The notes: generated by a model not told the origin, from the letters alone. 64,000 bases of DNA from Leptospira sp. WS92.C1 (GCF_040833975.1 NZ_CP162130.1:2750001-2814000), one strand, 5' to 3'; shown: positions 49,302-63,426, counted from the stretch's first letter. Numbers and translations are program-made.

Positions 49302-51101
49302 ATGAATTCATTTCTCAATTTGTATCACTGGAACATCCGTCAGAAACTTATGGTGATCATTTCGATCATCATCCTGACATCCTTAGGAGTGATCATCGCA
49401 CTCGCCACCTACTTTTTCAAATCGGACAACGAGGTCAGAATCAAGGAGAACAACTTAAAATTGACCGATGTAATCAGTCAAAAAGTTCGATCCGATATAT
49501 CCTCTCTGACAAAACGATCCTTATTGCTCGCGAGATCGATTGCCGGTAGCGAAGAATCCAATGATATCCTTGAAAACGAAGACGATATTTTTTATCTCAA
49601 AATATTTCGAAAAGAAAACGGAGAATACAACGGGGTAAAACGAATCGTCAACGGATCCGGTCTCAAAGAATTCAAAACCTCCGTGGAAGACGTTGATAAA
49701 ATCGTTCGTAAATATTTAAACAGTCAGAAAAAAGCCCAAATCGGAAAGCCAGTCGTATTCAATGCGTCTCCCGATTTCCACAAACCGGTATTGTATCTTT
49801 CCGTCGTATTGGGAGATGGAGTGAACTCCGCAGTGGTAGTCTCTTTGATTCATATGGAATCTATCCTGGATTCTTTTAAAACTTCAGGAATCACACAATT
49901 TTATCTTGTAAGCAACGAAGGAAAGTTGATCGCACACTCGGATCCGAAACTGATTCTGCAACAAACCGATCTTACGGACGAACCGATCGTTAAAAATCTT
50001 TTGGAAAGTTCGATCAGCAACGGGCAAACCAGATACAAGGGAAAAGACAATCAATACTACCTAGGTTCTTTTAGAAGAATCGGATACTCTGGTCTCGGGG
50101 TCATCTCGAGCACTTCCGAAAAAAAAGCGTTTGAGGAAGTTTATAACATTCAAAAACGAAATCTTTATCTGATGTTTGTCGTATTGAATATCTCCATTTT
50201 ATTCGTGTTTTTTTATTCGAGAAGATTGACAAGACCCATCCTCAAACTCGTGGACGCTTCCAAGGAAATCGAAAGGGGAAACTTTGCGCTTACCCTCAAG
50301 GCGGAATCGGGAGACGAGATCGGCAAACTGACCACTTCCTTTGTCGAAATGGGAAAAGGGCTTTCCGATCGCGACAAGATGAAGGACGCATTCGGAAAAT
50401 TCGTCAATAAGGATATCGCCGAAATGGTTCTCAAAGGAGAAGTAAAACTCGGAGGGGATAAACGGGAATGTGTGATTCTTTTTTCCGATATCAGAAATTT
50501 TACTTCCATCTCTGAAAAGATAGAACCGGAACTTGTCGTCGAATTTTTAAATCAGTATTTTACAGAGATGGTTAAGTGTATCAACGGAAACGGAGGAAGC
50601 GTCAACAAATATATCGGGGACGCGATTATGGCCGTTTGGGGAGAATTGGAACACACCGCATCGGATACGGAAAAGGCGATTTTAGCGGCACTGGATATGC
50701 GTAAGAGTCTGATTCAATTTAATAAGAATCGAGGATCCGAAAAAAAACCGAAAATTCAGATCGGCATCGGAATCAACACGGGAGAAGTTATCGCCGGACA
50801 AATCGGTTCGGAAGATAGACTGGAATATACCGTTATCGGAGATACCGTGAATCTTGCCTCAAGAGTGGAAGCTCTGACCAAGATATTTGGAGCGGATATT
50901 TTGATCACAGGAAATTCTTATGAAAAGGTGAAAGGGATTTTTAACTTGGAGAAACTCAAACCGATTCGAGTCAAAGGGAAAAAATCTCTTCAGACGATTT
51001 ATGCGGTTTTGGGACATGCAAAAGATAAGAATTGTCCTAAAAATCTGAAAGAGTTGAGAAAACAAATCGGCATGGAATTCAAACCCGCCGGGTCTAAATA
51101 G
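49302..51101 (+). CDS. Membrane receptor with class III adenylate/guanylate cyclase output
   Basis: A 599-residue protein. One helix (about residues 15-39) is followed by an extracytoplasmic dCache-like region of about 245 residues (FYLVSNEGKLIAHSDP), a second helix (about 287-306), a HAMP linker (RPILKLVDASKEIERGNF, to about 360) and the cyclase domain. Metal-binding Asp396 (LFSDIRNFT) and Asp440 (YIGDAIMAVWG) are present. Lys436, Thr in VIGDTVNLASR, and the Asn-Arg transition-state pair are also present, which favours ATP over GTP. The catalytic domain therefore looks complete; the ligand is unknown. It is followed 3 bp later by the FecR-domain gene. Confidence 0.92.
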   Translation: MNSFLNLYHWNIRQKLMVIISIIILTSLGVIIALATYFFKSDNEVRIKENNLKLTDVISQKVRSDISSLTKRSLLLARSIAGSEESNDILENEDDIFYLKIFRKENGEYNGVKRIVNGSGLKEFKTSVEDVDKIVRKYLNSQKKAQIGKPVVFNASPDFHKPVLYLSVVLGDGVNSAVVVSLIHMESILDSFKTSGITQFYLVSNEGKLIAHSDPKLILQQTDLTDEPIVKNLLESSISNGQTRYKGKDNQYYLGSFRRIGYSGLGVISSTSEKKAFEEVYNIQKRNLYLMFVVLNISILFVFFYSRRLTRPILKLVDASKEIERGNFALTLKAESGDEIGKLTTSFVEMGKGLSDRDKMKDAFGKFVNKDIAEMVLKGEVKLGGDKRECVILFSDIRNFTSISEKIEPELVVEFLNQYFTEMVKCINGNGGSVNKYIGDAIMAVWGELEHTASDTEKAILAALDMRKSLIQFNKNRGSEKKPKIQIGIGINTGEVIAGQIGSEDRLEYTVIGDTVNLASRVEALTKIFGADILITGNSYEKVKGIFNLEKLKPIRVKGKKSLQTIYAVLGHAKDKNCPKNLKELRKQIGMEFKPAGSK

Positions 51102-51104
51102 AAG

Positions 51105-52352
51105 ATGGCGAAGGACAGATTACTTTCCGGAGATAGGCCGATCCTGCTGATTCTAATCTTCAACGTAACCTTGTTTACGACGATCTTCTTATATGATTAT
51201 ACCCAGTATGGATATCATGGAAATCAAAAAGTAATCGGAACCATTCTTTATAAGTCCAATACAATCCAAAGAAAATACGACACCGAAGTCGTGTGGAAGG
51301 AAATCGACACGGGAAATTCCGTTCAAAATCGGGACACGATTCTCACTTCCGAAGGTTCTCAAGCCAAGTTGAGATTGCTTGACGGAACCGAAATCATGAT
51401 CGCCGAAAATTCCATGATCTTTATCGATTATCTGGACAACCGAGCCAATCTCGAAATTTCAGTGGGCGGTCTACAAGTAACCAAAAGACCGGATCATAGG
51501 GAGAATCCCGTCGGAATCCGCTCCGGTGACGGAGTTCTCAAACTTGTCGAAGGAATCGTAAACGTCGAAAAAAAGAAAAATCAAAAAAATTTGGAGTATG
51601 CGATTCTTTCCGGAACCATCAAACCCGATCCTTCCAATCCGTTTCCGATGATTCCAAAAAAGTCCCTGGAAGGATTTGAAAAATTGTTCCCCGTTTCTAC
51701 GAGTATCCAAACCGCGGAAACGATACAGTCGGGAGCGCAACCTCAACAGGGATCAAGCACGACTAACGCAGGTAATTCCAATTCTTCCGTTTCATCAAGT
51801 TCGAATTCGAGTTCCGCAGGCAATCGCTCATCGTCTTTCGGCGCTGATCCAAATTCTTCAAAAACGAATGAAAATTACGGAACCTATGACAACGGAAATT
51901 CGAACAATCGATCCGGGTCCAATCCAAACGCGAATGCTAATTCTAAAAACAATTCCGGAAATCCTGCCGGAACCGGCATCACCGGACTCAATACAAAATC
52001 AGGTTTAAAATTAGAACGTCAAAACGATTCAAAAAATTCCAAAACAGACGGAACCGAAGGAAACAATTCCTCCAAAACCGGATACGATCCAGGCGATTAT
52101 ATCAACAAACAAAAATACGAACAAAATAAGATTCAGGAAAAATCGGATCCGACCATCTCCAAGAAAAAAACGGAAACCAACCAAATCGAATCGACCGAGA
52201 CTGCAACTAAGTCAGGCAGCACCTCTTCTCAAGAAATGAAAAAAACAAAACCTGCAAGAGAATGGACTCCGGAGGAATTACTCAAACAGGAGAAAGAAAA
52301 ACGGAGAAGAGAACGGGAAGACAAGGAACAACGCGACTTCTTGAGAATGTAA
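51105..52352 (+). CDS. FecR-domain membrane protein with Asn/Ser-rich stalk
   Basis: A 415-residue protein. One N-terminal helix (residues about 12-29) leads to a FecR-like beta domain at about 55-165 (GNSVQNRDTILTSEGSQAKLRLLDGTEI, of which DTILT and LLDGTEI are the signature parts; then GIRSGDGVLKLVEGIVNV). A long Asn/Ser/Gly-rich low-complexity stretch covers about 205-330. The C-terminus is highly charged and coiled (REWTPEELLKQEKEKRRRERE). FecR domains act as periplasmic sensors or binding modules; no sigma factor gene is nearby. Coding 3 bp after the cyclase implies a shared signalling role, which is inference. Confidence 0.85.
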   Translation: MAKDRLLSGDRPILLILIFNVTLFTTIFLYDYTQYGYHGNQKVIGTILYKSNTIQRKYDTEVVWKEIDTGNSVQNRDTILTSEGSQAKLRLLDGTEIMIAENSMIFIDYLDNRANLEISVGGLQVTKRPDHRENPVGIRSGDGVLKLVEGIVNVEKKKNQKNLEYAILSGTIKPDPSNPFPMIPKKSLEGFEKLFPVSTSIQTAETIQSGAQPQQGSSTTNAGNSNSSVSSSSNSSSAGNRSSSFGADPNSSKTNENYGTYDNGNSNNRSGSNPNANANSKNNSGNPAGTGITGLNTKSGLKLERQNDSKNSKTDGTEGNNSSKTGYDPGDYINKQKYEQNKIQEKSDPTISKKKTETNQIESTETATKSGSTSSQEMKKTKPAREWTPEELLKQEKEKRRREREDKEQRDFLRM

Positions 52353-52397
52353 CGATCCATGGAACTCAACGTGTCGAATGTGAATTAGCTAGCAAAC

Positions 52398-52497
52398 AGC
52401 CGAACGGCTCTCACTCAAGCGGTATCCATGAATTTTTGGATAGATCTTTAGTTTCTCCGTTTTAGGAGGTTTTGAAGGAAAATAAAAAGGCCTTTTT
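52398..52497. other. Intergenic symmetric elements after the FecR gene
   Basis: Within the 184 bp gap are a small hairpin AGCC-GAAC-GGCT (52398-52409) and the palindrome AAAAAGGCCTTTTT (52484-52497). Just upstream, CGATCCATGGAACTCAACG (52351-52369) resembles the start of the 45.4-kb repeats and may be a decayed copy. None has a clear terminator plan. Confidence 0.35.
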
Positions 52498-52536
52498 CGA
52501 ATCCATAATGTGAATCGACGATTACAAGGAGTAGGT

Positions 52537-53214
52537 TTGAAAAATATCAAAAAAGCATTATTGGAAACTCTAACGAATCTTCATTTTTGGGCAGCAGTAG
52601 GCTCTCTTCTTCTATCGCTCCTATTTCAAAATAAGATTTTCCAATCACTCGGAATCTTTTCTTTGATCCTTTCGATTGTGGCCTTATTTTTGGCCGTTTA
52701 TCCTTTGTATGCATTTTTAAAATTATTATACCAGGTGACTTCTCCGTCCGTAAAAAACGAGGAAATTTCCTTTCGCAAATTTATTTTACTCCTAATTCAA
52801 TTTCACGGAAAATATCTGATTGCGAGCTTGCCCTTAAGCATTTCGCTTTTGATCGGATATAATAAAAATTTATTTACGACTCAGGATTTTACTAAACTGT
52901 ATTTCGTGATTTTTGCTACCGTCACTCAACTCCTATACTTACTCTTTCTTCTCATTGCGATCGGATCGAGAAATCACAAAAATCTGATTCAGAATGCGAC
53001 TGTATTTTTCACTCAACAAAGCAATCGATTCTTATTTTTATTCTTTGCCCTTTCAAATCTCGCTCAAAAGATTTTCGGGATTCTATCAAAAGAAAATCCG
53101 AATTTGATCTATCCGCTTTCCTACGGACTGTTGATTTTATTCAATGGACTCTTGTTGATTGCGCTGACTAAAAACTGGAGCGAATTTTACTTCGATCATC
53201 TAAAGAGCACATAG
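52537..53214 (+). CDS. Polytopic membrane protein of unknown function
   Basis: A 225-residue protein with about six hydrophobic helices and few charged residues outside loops. No family recognised; the plan resembles YIP1-like small membrane proteins, without proof. The start is TTG at 52537, because AAGGAG sits 5 nt upstream. An in-frame GTG at 52510 would place that ribosome site inside the gene. Confidence 0.72.
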   Translation: MKNIKKALLETLTNLHFWAAVGSLLLSLLFQNKIFQSLGIFSLILSIVALFLAVYPLYAFLKLLYQVTSPSVKNEEISFRKFILLLIQFHGKYLIASLPLSISLLIGYNKNLFTTQDFTKLYFVIFATVTQLLYLLFLLIAIGSRNHKNLIQNATVFFTQQSNRFLFLFFALSNLAQKIFGILSKENPNLIYPLSYGLLILFNGLLLIALTKNWSEFYFDHLKST

Positions 53215-53266
53215 ATATAACTGAATTCGATTACAAGAGATCGTAATCAAAAAAAGAAACTTAGTT

Positions 53267-53451
53267 TTAAACCGGCGCGATGTCGACCAAGGTAAGAGAT
53301 TCAATATTGTGGGTAAATCCTTCTTTATCGTGAAAGAGAACCGTCAGCTTTTCGCCTTCGAGAGAAATGATTTCAACGATTGAATTGGTATGAACAAAAA
53401 TTCCATTGTGAAGAAAAGTACGTTTGGTGATTTTAACTTTATCGCCCGGTT

Positions 53452-53455
<4 letters not shown>
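53267..53455 (-). CDS. Small beta-rich protein of unknown function
   Basis: A 62-residue protein predicted to form a small barrel: MKPGDKVKITKRTF, then VEIISLEGEKLTVLF, an SH3-like arrangement with KPGDKV at the front. It overlaps the stop of the IscU-like gene as ATGA, so the two are translated together. The function is unknown; a link to iron-sulfur work is inference from position. Confidence 0.7.
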
Positions 53456-54243
<788 letters not shown>

Positions 54244-54301
54244 GAAAATTCTCCTGCCCGGTGTTTAGACGGCATAAAAAAGAAGTGGAGAGTGAAAACT
54301 C

Positions 54302-54505
<204 letters not shown>

Positions 54506-54525
54506 AGTTTCCCTTTTTTTAGCGG

Positions 54526-55977
<1,452 letters not shown>

Positions 55978-56120
55978 AAGGAGCTACTTGAGTTTAAAAA
56001 AGGGAAGGATTCGCCTTTTAGAGATTTTATTTTAGAGAATACAGGGTGGAAGAGATATCTGTTGAGATCGGCTCTCCTCTTGAGATAAAGGATTGAACTG
56101 AAGGCTGTCAACGAAATAAT

Positions 56121-57296
56121 TCAACGTTGCTTTCTTTTTTTTCCAGAAACCTTGGAAGTGTTCGATTTAACATGAGAGACCTTCTTTTTGGAAGTGGCAT
56201 TTTTACCGGACGTCTTTTCGTTCTTTTTAGCGACGGTGGACTGTTTAGAAGAAAAATCGGTCTCCGACTTTTTTGAATGAGTTTCTGCCGTATCCGATTT
56301 TTGAACAGGAGGGGAACTTGCTTTTTTGCGGGGAATCGGATTCTCCCTAGGGGTCGTAGAACGACTTTGAAGGTCCAAAAATTTAATCCGATTTTGAAGC
56401 GTGGTTCGAGGAACCCCGAGTTCGAGCGCCGTATGCGAAATATTGTCCTGATTGCGTTTTAAAGAATGGAAGATAAAAGAACTTTCCACCTCTTTGAGCA
56501 CGGTTTCCAAAGGAAGCTTTTGAAAAAAAGCGTCGCTAACGGAAGGAAATTCCAGACCATTCTCATCCTGTTGTCCCAAGCCCGAACGCGGAGAAATAAA
56601 ATGATAGAGATAACCCGCAATCTTGGAACCCTGTTTGAGCACGATAATGCGAACACTGGATTCCAGTTCCGTGACATACGTTTGTAGGGAAAATGGAGAA
56701 TTTCCGTCCAAGCGCAATTCGTTGGACTTTAAGTAATTCGCCAAAAGATTCTTACTCATTTCTTTCAAAAGTCTTTCCGCCTGAAGGATAGAATCTCGAA
56801 AGTATTTTTTGGGAAGAATGTTCTGCTCAAAGGTTTCGTTATAAAAGATAGAACTTCCGTCGATATCCGTTGCCAAAAGACCATCCGGAAAGTTTTGCAG
56901 GATCAGTTCCATAAACCAAAAACGGGAATTCTGTTCGATCTCTTGTTTTTTTTCCCCGGTTGACGGCGCAGTAGAAGGACGATTTCCGGAGACGAGTTTT
57001 CCAAGTCCGGACATCATCTGGACCTTATCCCATTCTTCTTTTTTTTCACCCGTTTTTGTTAAGACAGGAATGGACTTTTGTCTTTGAAAGTATTGCAAAA
57101 AGGATTCGGGAATTTCCGTTTCCAAAAAAGAATCCGGAAGCAGCGAGTATTCGCGATCGGAAGAACTCAAATCGGCCATTTCCATCTGGATCAACTTGCG
57201 GGATAAAAGACCGACCAGATCTCCGGACTCGTCGACTACCGGGAGATGAGTCGTCGGAGTGATGAGAAAGTATCTGTAGAGGACTTCTATTTTCAT
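56121..57296 (-). CDS. CBS-PAS-Fis regulatory protein with basic tail
   Basis: A 391-residue protein. The N-terminal CBS-like element is LPVVDESGDLVGLLSRK. A PAS-like region lies at about 125-235 (LQNFPDGLLATDIDGSSIFYNETF). A Fis-type HTH is at about 270-312 (SSFIFHSLKRNQDNISHTALELGVPRTTLQNRI). The tail of about 80 residues is Lys/Ser/Thr-rich and very basic, like histone H1. The HTH is the kind found at the end of NtrC-type activators, yet there is no sigma54 AAA+ domain. The frame upstream of ATG 57296 stays open for 12 codons to a TGA, with residues that could belong to the CBS domain, so the start is uncertain. It is probably a DNA-binding signal protein. Confidence 0.8.
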   Translation of the reverse strand: MKIEVLYRYFLITPTTHLPVVDESGDLVGLLSRKLIQMEMADLSSSDREYSLLPDSFLETEIPESFLQYFQRQKSIPVLTKTGEKKEEWDKVQMMSGLGKLVSGNRPSTAPSTGEKKQEIEQNSRFWFMELILQNFPDGLLATDIDGSSIFYNETFEQNILPKKYFRDSILQAERLLKEMSKNLLANYLKSNELRLDGNSPFSLQTYVTELESSVRIIVLKQGSKIAGYLYHFISPRSGLGQQDENGLEFPSVSDAFFQKLPLETVLKEVESSFIFHSLKRNQDNISHTALELGVPRTTLQNRIKFLDLQSRSTTPRENPIPRKKASSPPVQKSDTAETHSKKSETDFSSKQSTVAKKNEKTSGKNATSKKKVSHVKSNTSKVSGKKRKQR

Positions 57297-58062
57297 ATCG
57301 GAGAAAAATTTCCAACTGCCGAATCGGCGTCAGAATACTCTTATTTTCCGGTAGGCAAGAAAATTCCTCTCTTTTTTCGGAATGGAAAAGACCGTTTTCT
57401 GAAAAGATTCCGTTTTGAAAGTTCCGTTTTGAGAACTGGAGAACGGATCTTCCAAAATCCAAATGAAAAAAAAACCGAAAACGATTCCAAGCTCTATCGG
57501 ATTTTCGAGGAGTTCCCACATAAATTTCAAATATGAGATTTTTGTTATATGGTGCGGAGAACTGGATTTTTTAAAACAAACGAGTTTCCACAGTTTCTAA
57601 AATTTTAGGGGATTTCTCATTGGGCAAGAGTCAAAATCGAAGGAGTTCCCACATCCCTCAAACCAAAGTGAAATACGACTTAACAATCGATCCAAGAACT
57701 TAGGAGTTCCCACACTTTTTGAAGTTTCGTTTTTCAACCAAAAGGTGAGACCATTTTAGGGATGCGATTTCGATTTTCCGAGAATTCTCATTTTCAAAAA
57801 ATCCCCCTGAAAATTCTTATTTTTTGGCAGCGGGGGCCGATTTTAGGAGGTAATTTCCTGGTTTCCTAAAATTGCCAATTTTCCTCTTTTCCCAAAAAGA
57901 GATATCCGAAGCGGAGCCGGAATCCTAAGATTCTCTTTTTCTGGTAAAAGTCGGATCAAAAATTTGAAATTTATTTCATGGATCGAAACTCTTTTCAAAA
58001 AAAATGAATAAAATCCGGAATTCATTTGTTAATCTGATAAACGTATATTTTTTTATACAGAG
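57297..58062. other. Gene-free region with clustered GAGTTCCCACA motifs
   Basis: 766 bp with only short, unsupported frames. It holds three GAGTTCCCACA copies in the same orientation (57510-57520, 57643-57653, 57704-57714) and a G/C-rich inverted segment (CCCCCTG near 57803 and CAGCGGGGG near 57829). It must include the promoters of the lipoprotein gene (plus) and of the CBS-PAS-Fis gene (minus). Confidence 0.6.
57510..57714 (+). repeat. Three GAGTTCCCACA copies
   Basis: Exact copies at 57510, 57643 and 57704, all on the plus strand, with intervals of 133 and 61 bp. Each is preceded by A/T-G-G or G-A-G-G, giving an extended AGGAGTTCCCACA form in two of the three. Related copies occur at 25451, 60805 (one change) and 60857, and in reverse at 19759. 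Confidence 0.7.
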
Positions 58063-60507
58063 ATGATAAAGTTTTATAAATTAAAAATAGGCAAATTTCC
58101 GATTTTTTTGATTTTGCTAAATATTTTTCTGCTCTCATCTTGTATTCCAAAACCAAACGGATCTTCTTTCATTGATACCGCCATCTTCTCAAATTATTTT
58201 ATAAGCTCTCAAGCTCCGATCGCTCTCCGAGTTCGAGTACAAGGACTTGCGGCCGGCTCTTCTTTGACCATTTCCAATCAGAATTCCGAAAGTCTCACAA
58301 TCTTAGGAAACGGGGACTTTGATTTTCCGGAGAAAAAGAGGAAATATTCTGATTTTTCAGTTTCAATTGTAACCCAACCGGTCGCGATTCCGAGCCAATT
58401 CTGTGCGATCACCAATCCGACGGGAATCCTCAGTCCGAATTCGAATACTGTGGAAATCAATTGTGGGACCAAATTTTTTAATCTCAATGTCAACGTCTTC
58501 GGAATTGCAACCGGTGCTACCGGGGCGCTTTCCATTCGAAACGGAGCGATCGATACTCTCGTGATTTCTTCCGACGGAAGTTATACGTTTGCGGGTCAGG
58601 TTCCTGACCTGGGAGCGTATTCCGTATCGGTTCTTACAAATCCAAATCAGCACAACTGTCTCGTAGAAGCCGTTCCTCCCGCTGCCGGAATCATCAATAA
58701 CGCTCCGATTACTCTCAATGTAAATTGCTTGAGTTTGATGAATTCGACTCCCATCAACCAAACCGTTTTGGACTTAAACAGTAGCATTCAATTCACGTTT
58801 TCAAAACCGGTGACTCCAATGAGTTGTTCTTTTACGGCACCGATTCCAACACCGGCCTCCGGACCCTGTGCCTCCAACCTAGGCGCGTTTGCTTCTGCTC
58901 TGAATGCGGGCAGTTATGTCGGCAATACAATCACCATCACCCCGGCCACCACTTGGACCGCGGGACTCGAACAGTGTATTCAACTTTCCGGTTGTACCGA
59001 GGCGGGAACCGGTCGACCGTTTAACCTCGTTGACCCGCTTCGATACGGTGTTACGAGTCAGATCAAATATGTAAGACCGGGAGGAGCAGTTGCCGGCACC
59101 TGTAGCACGATCGCAACCGCTTGTGATAAAATTCAATTCGCGGTTTCTCAGTGTAATACCATCACACCTTGTTATGTTTTAGTCGCACAAGGATTCCATA
59201 CGATCAGCACGGTCGCCGAACGAGTGGGGTTGATCGATAAACTCCAGCTTTTAGGGGGGTTTCGTACCGATTTTCTGGAAAGAGACATCGATACATTCGC
59301 GACCGTAATCCAAGATACTGTCGCGACGGGTTCCTGTGGGCTCGCAATTGGCAGCGAAGGGACTTCTTGTGCTGTGATCGCTGGAGGAGTGTTTACGCTC
59401 AATGCAAATATTCTCATACAAGGTTTTACGATTCTCACAAATGCCAACAATCCTTGGTCGACCGGAATCCTGCTCGGTTTTCTAACTACGGGAACGAATC
59501 GATTGATGATTGATCGAAATGCGATCTTTGGTACCGATTCCACGGCCACGGCCGCTTATGGCATATCCATCGTACGATCCGGAATTTATGCAGACAGCGT
59601 CGGAACGAATTTAATCATTTCTAACAATTATATTGTGGGAGGTAGCGGAAATTCGATTTCGGCCGGAATCCGTTTAATCAATGGAACCCAGGCAATCATC
59701 AGCGGCAACTCGATCAGTGGCGGTTCGCACGTGGCAGTCTTTGATGGGATCGATTTTTCTCTGGGAATTTCAATCGCCAACGCCACGAACAATACTACCC
59801 AGCTACTTTTCATCGTAAATAACGTGTTCAATCCGCATCATTTGACCTCACCGACTCCGGTCACCGCAGCATCTTCTGCCGCGGTGCAAGCGTTATCGAT
59901 CAATTCGCCTAACTTTATTTTTGTGCACAATACGATGTTCGGGGGAGTTGGGACCAATCGATCGTATGGGATTCATCAACAAGCGGCTCCGGGAAACTTA
60001 AATTTAAATCTGATCAACAATCAGATCGTTACCAACCCGACGGCAGCAGACAATACTTGTTTGAATTACGATGCGAATAGTGTGAACAATTTAGCATCGG
60101 ATATTCGAGGAAACAATTTCATTGGATGCACCACCCCGGTTCGATCCGGATTCCCAATCGTCCTCCCTTTTGGTTTCTGCGGACCTCAGCCGGGTAGTTT
60201 GATGGATACCTCCCTTTGCGGAACCCCCACCCCGCTTACGAACGCCGGACATATCAACTTCGGTCATAATCCGATATTTGACCCGCCGGCGGGCTTTTTT
60301 AACGTATTCCGATTGAGCTCTACGTCCAGATGCGATTCGATTTACGGCGGCGTGGATCCCGGATTTGCGTTTCCGATTTCTCAATTGTATCAATTGGATC
60401 GTTTCGGAATTCCCAGAACCACAAACGTCGCGCCCGCTCCCGTGCCGTTCGGATCTTTTGGATATTCGATCGGAGCCCATGAGCACGACGGAATCTGTAC
60501 TCCTTGA
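58063..60507 (+). CDS. Large beta-helix lipoprotein, probably surface-associated
   Basis: An 814-residue exported protein. A signal peptide ends in the lipobox LLSSC (Cys about residue 27). Two or three repeated domains of about 90 residues (residues about 45-225) share the pattern of a V-x-V-x-G-L-A or I-A-T-G-A start, an LSIRNGA-like strand and a C-terminal Cys (CAITNP, NCLVEA). An Ig-like segment (STPINQTVLDLNSSIQFTFSKPV) precedes a right-handed parallel beta-helix of about residues 345-690, with recurring N-N-x-I and G-I-x-I turns (LIISNNYIVGGSG, AIISGNSISGGS). Many Cys are present. The function is unknown; adhesion or glycan binding is typical for such architecture. Confidence 0.82.
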   Translation: MIKFYKLKIGKFPIFLILLNIFLLSSCIPKPNGSSFIDTAIFSNYFISSQAPIALRVRVQGLAAGSSLTISNQNSESLTILGNGDFDFPEKKRKYSDFSVSIVTQPVAIPSQFCAITNPTGILSPNSNTVEINCGTKFFNLNVNVFGIATGATGALSIRNGAIDTLVISSDGSYTFAGQVPDLGAYSVSVLTNPNQHNCLVEAVPPAAGIINNAPITLNVNCLSLMNSTPINQTVLDLNSSIQFTFSKPVTPMSCSFTAPIPTPASGPCASNLGAFASALNAGSYVGNTITITPATTWTAGLEQCIQLSGCTEAGTGRPFNLVDPLRYGVTSQIKYVRPGGAVAGTCSTIATACDKIQFAVSQCNTITPCYVLVAQGFHTISTVAERVGLIDKLQLLGGFRTDFLERDIDTFATVIQDTVATGSCGLAIGSEGTSCAVIAGGVFTLNANILIQGFTILTNANNPWSTGILLGFLTTGTNRLMIDRNAIFGTDSTATAAYGISIVRSGIYADSVGTNLIISNNYIVGGSGNSISAGIRLINGTQAIISGNSISGGSHVAVFDGIDFSLGISIANATNNTTQLLFIVNNVFNPHHLTSPTPVTAASSAAVQALSINSPNFIFVHNTMFGGVGTNRSYGIHQQAAPGNLNLNLINNQIVTNPTAADNTCLNYDANSVNNLASDIRGNNFIGCTTPVRSGFPIVLPFGFCGPQPGSLMDTSLCGTPTPLTNAGHINFGHNPIFDPPAGFFNVFRLSSTSRCDSIYGGVDPGFAFPISQLYQLDRFGIPRTTNVAPAPVPFGSFGYSIGAHEHDGICTP

Positions 60508-60736
60508 TTCTGATTCAGGACCATTTACAAAACAACAAAAATCGATACTCGATCGTTTTGAATTGAAGTCGCTTTATCAAAGATTTGATAAAGGATTGGG
60601 CGATTCATCCGAAAGGAATTTTTGGATTTCCATCTTGGGTCAAATCATTTTCCCAATCCATTCCTAATCCATCATATAGAAAATCATCATTTCTGAAGAT
60701 TCGATCCAAGACTTTTGTCGCGGTGAGATTCATGAT

Positions 60737-60778
60737 AAAAAAGGGTCTCCCGACAAATCCAAACCAGGAGACCTTTTT
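60737..60778. terminator. Bidirectional intrinsic terminator
   Basis: AAAAAAGGGTCTCC (60737-60750) pairs with GGAGACCTTTTT (60767-60778) around a 16-nt loop, with one bulged G. The A-run on one side and T-run on the other let it work in both directions, ending the lipoprotein gene on plus and dapL on minus. It lies in the 408-bp gap 60508-60915, which otherwise holds only two GAGTTCCyACA motifs. Confidence 0.85.
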
Positions 60779-60804
60779 CAACAAGAGACAATTTTGAAAC
60801 GTAA

Positions 60805-60867
60805 GAGTTCCTACATTTTAAATATCATAGATTTAAATTCAAAAAGAACGAGGTATGAGTTCCCACA
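60805..60867 (+). repeat. Two GAGTTCCyACA motifs
   Basis: GAGTTCCTACA at 60805-60815 and GAGTTCCCACA at 60857-60867, between the terminator and the end of dapL. They match the 11-base motif described at 57510. Confidence 0.6.
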
Positions 60868-60915
60868 GCTTCCTCTCACAGAATCGCATGGAGACTCAGA
60901 TTCCGACAAAAATTC

Positions 60916-62125
<1,210 letters not shown>

Positions 62126-62142
<17 letters not shown>

Positions 62143-62494
62143 CGTCGTCTTTATCCCTATCGATTAATTTTCTTCCGGCAAAACCCTCTTCGTATCCGTG
62201 TTCAAAAAGGAGATCTTCTTCTCCGAGGTGCCAGCAATAATATCCGTTTCCATGATCGAAGTCGACCAGCCAAAGTCCCTTCACTTCGATTCCGTATTCT
62301 TGAATTTTAGAAGACCATTCGAAGATCGCAACCCGAACCTGTTCTTCTTTTTTTTCCATCTCGTTTTCGTGAAGAATACTTTCCCGAAGCTGAGCGGTCA
62401 GCTCCGATATGTAAGAATAATATTCTTCCGTAATCTCTCTGACTACGGGTAGAATGGACCGAGCTTCCTCGTATGTCCAGAGTTTCCGTTCCAA
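62126..62494 (-). CDS. DUF2203 family protein
   Basis: About 122 residues. N-terminal helices ([17 protein letters not shown]) are followed by a C-terminal beta part [36 protein letters not shown], the DUF2203 core with W-H-x-x-E-E-D and G-F-x-G-R (unknown function). No ATG precedes the conserved start. TTG at 62494, 5 nt after pyrB, is preferred; TTG at 62527 would overlap pyrB by 28 bp. It is co-transcribed with pyrB and dapL. Confidence 0.8.
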
Positions 62495-62499
62495 AGAAT

Positions 62500-63426
<927 letters not shown>

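Noticed and set aside
53229..53248. GATTAC-GTAATC hairpin after the membrane protein gene
   Set aside because: It is followed by A, not T, on plus, and the T-run on minus precedes the stem, so it does not fit a terminator.
57330..57530. Minus-strand frame of 66 residues, in frame with the CBS-PAS-Fis gene
   Set aside because: Phe-rich, unlike a CBS domain, and separated by TGA; kept only as part of the finding on the uncertain start.
57843..58025. Minus-strand frame of 60 residues in the gene-free region
   Set aside because: No family, no ribosome site, and composition like AT-rich noncoding DNA.
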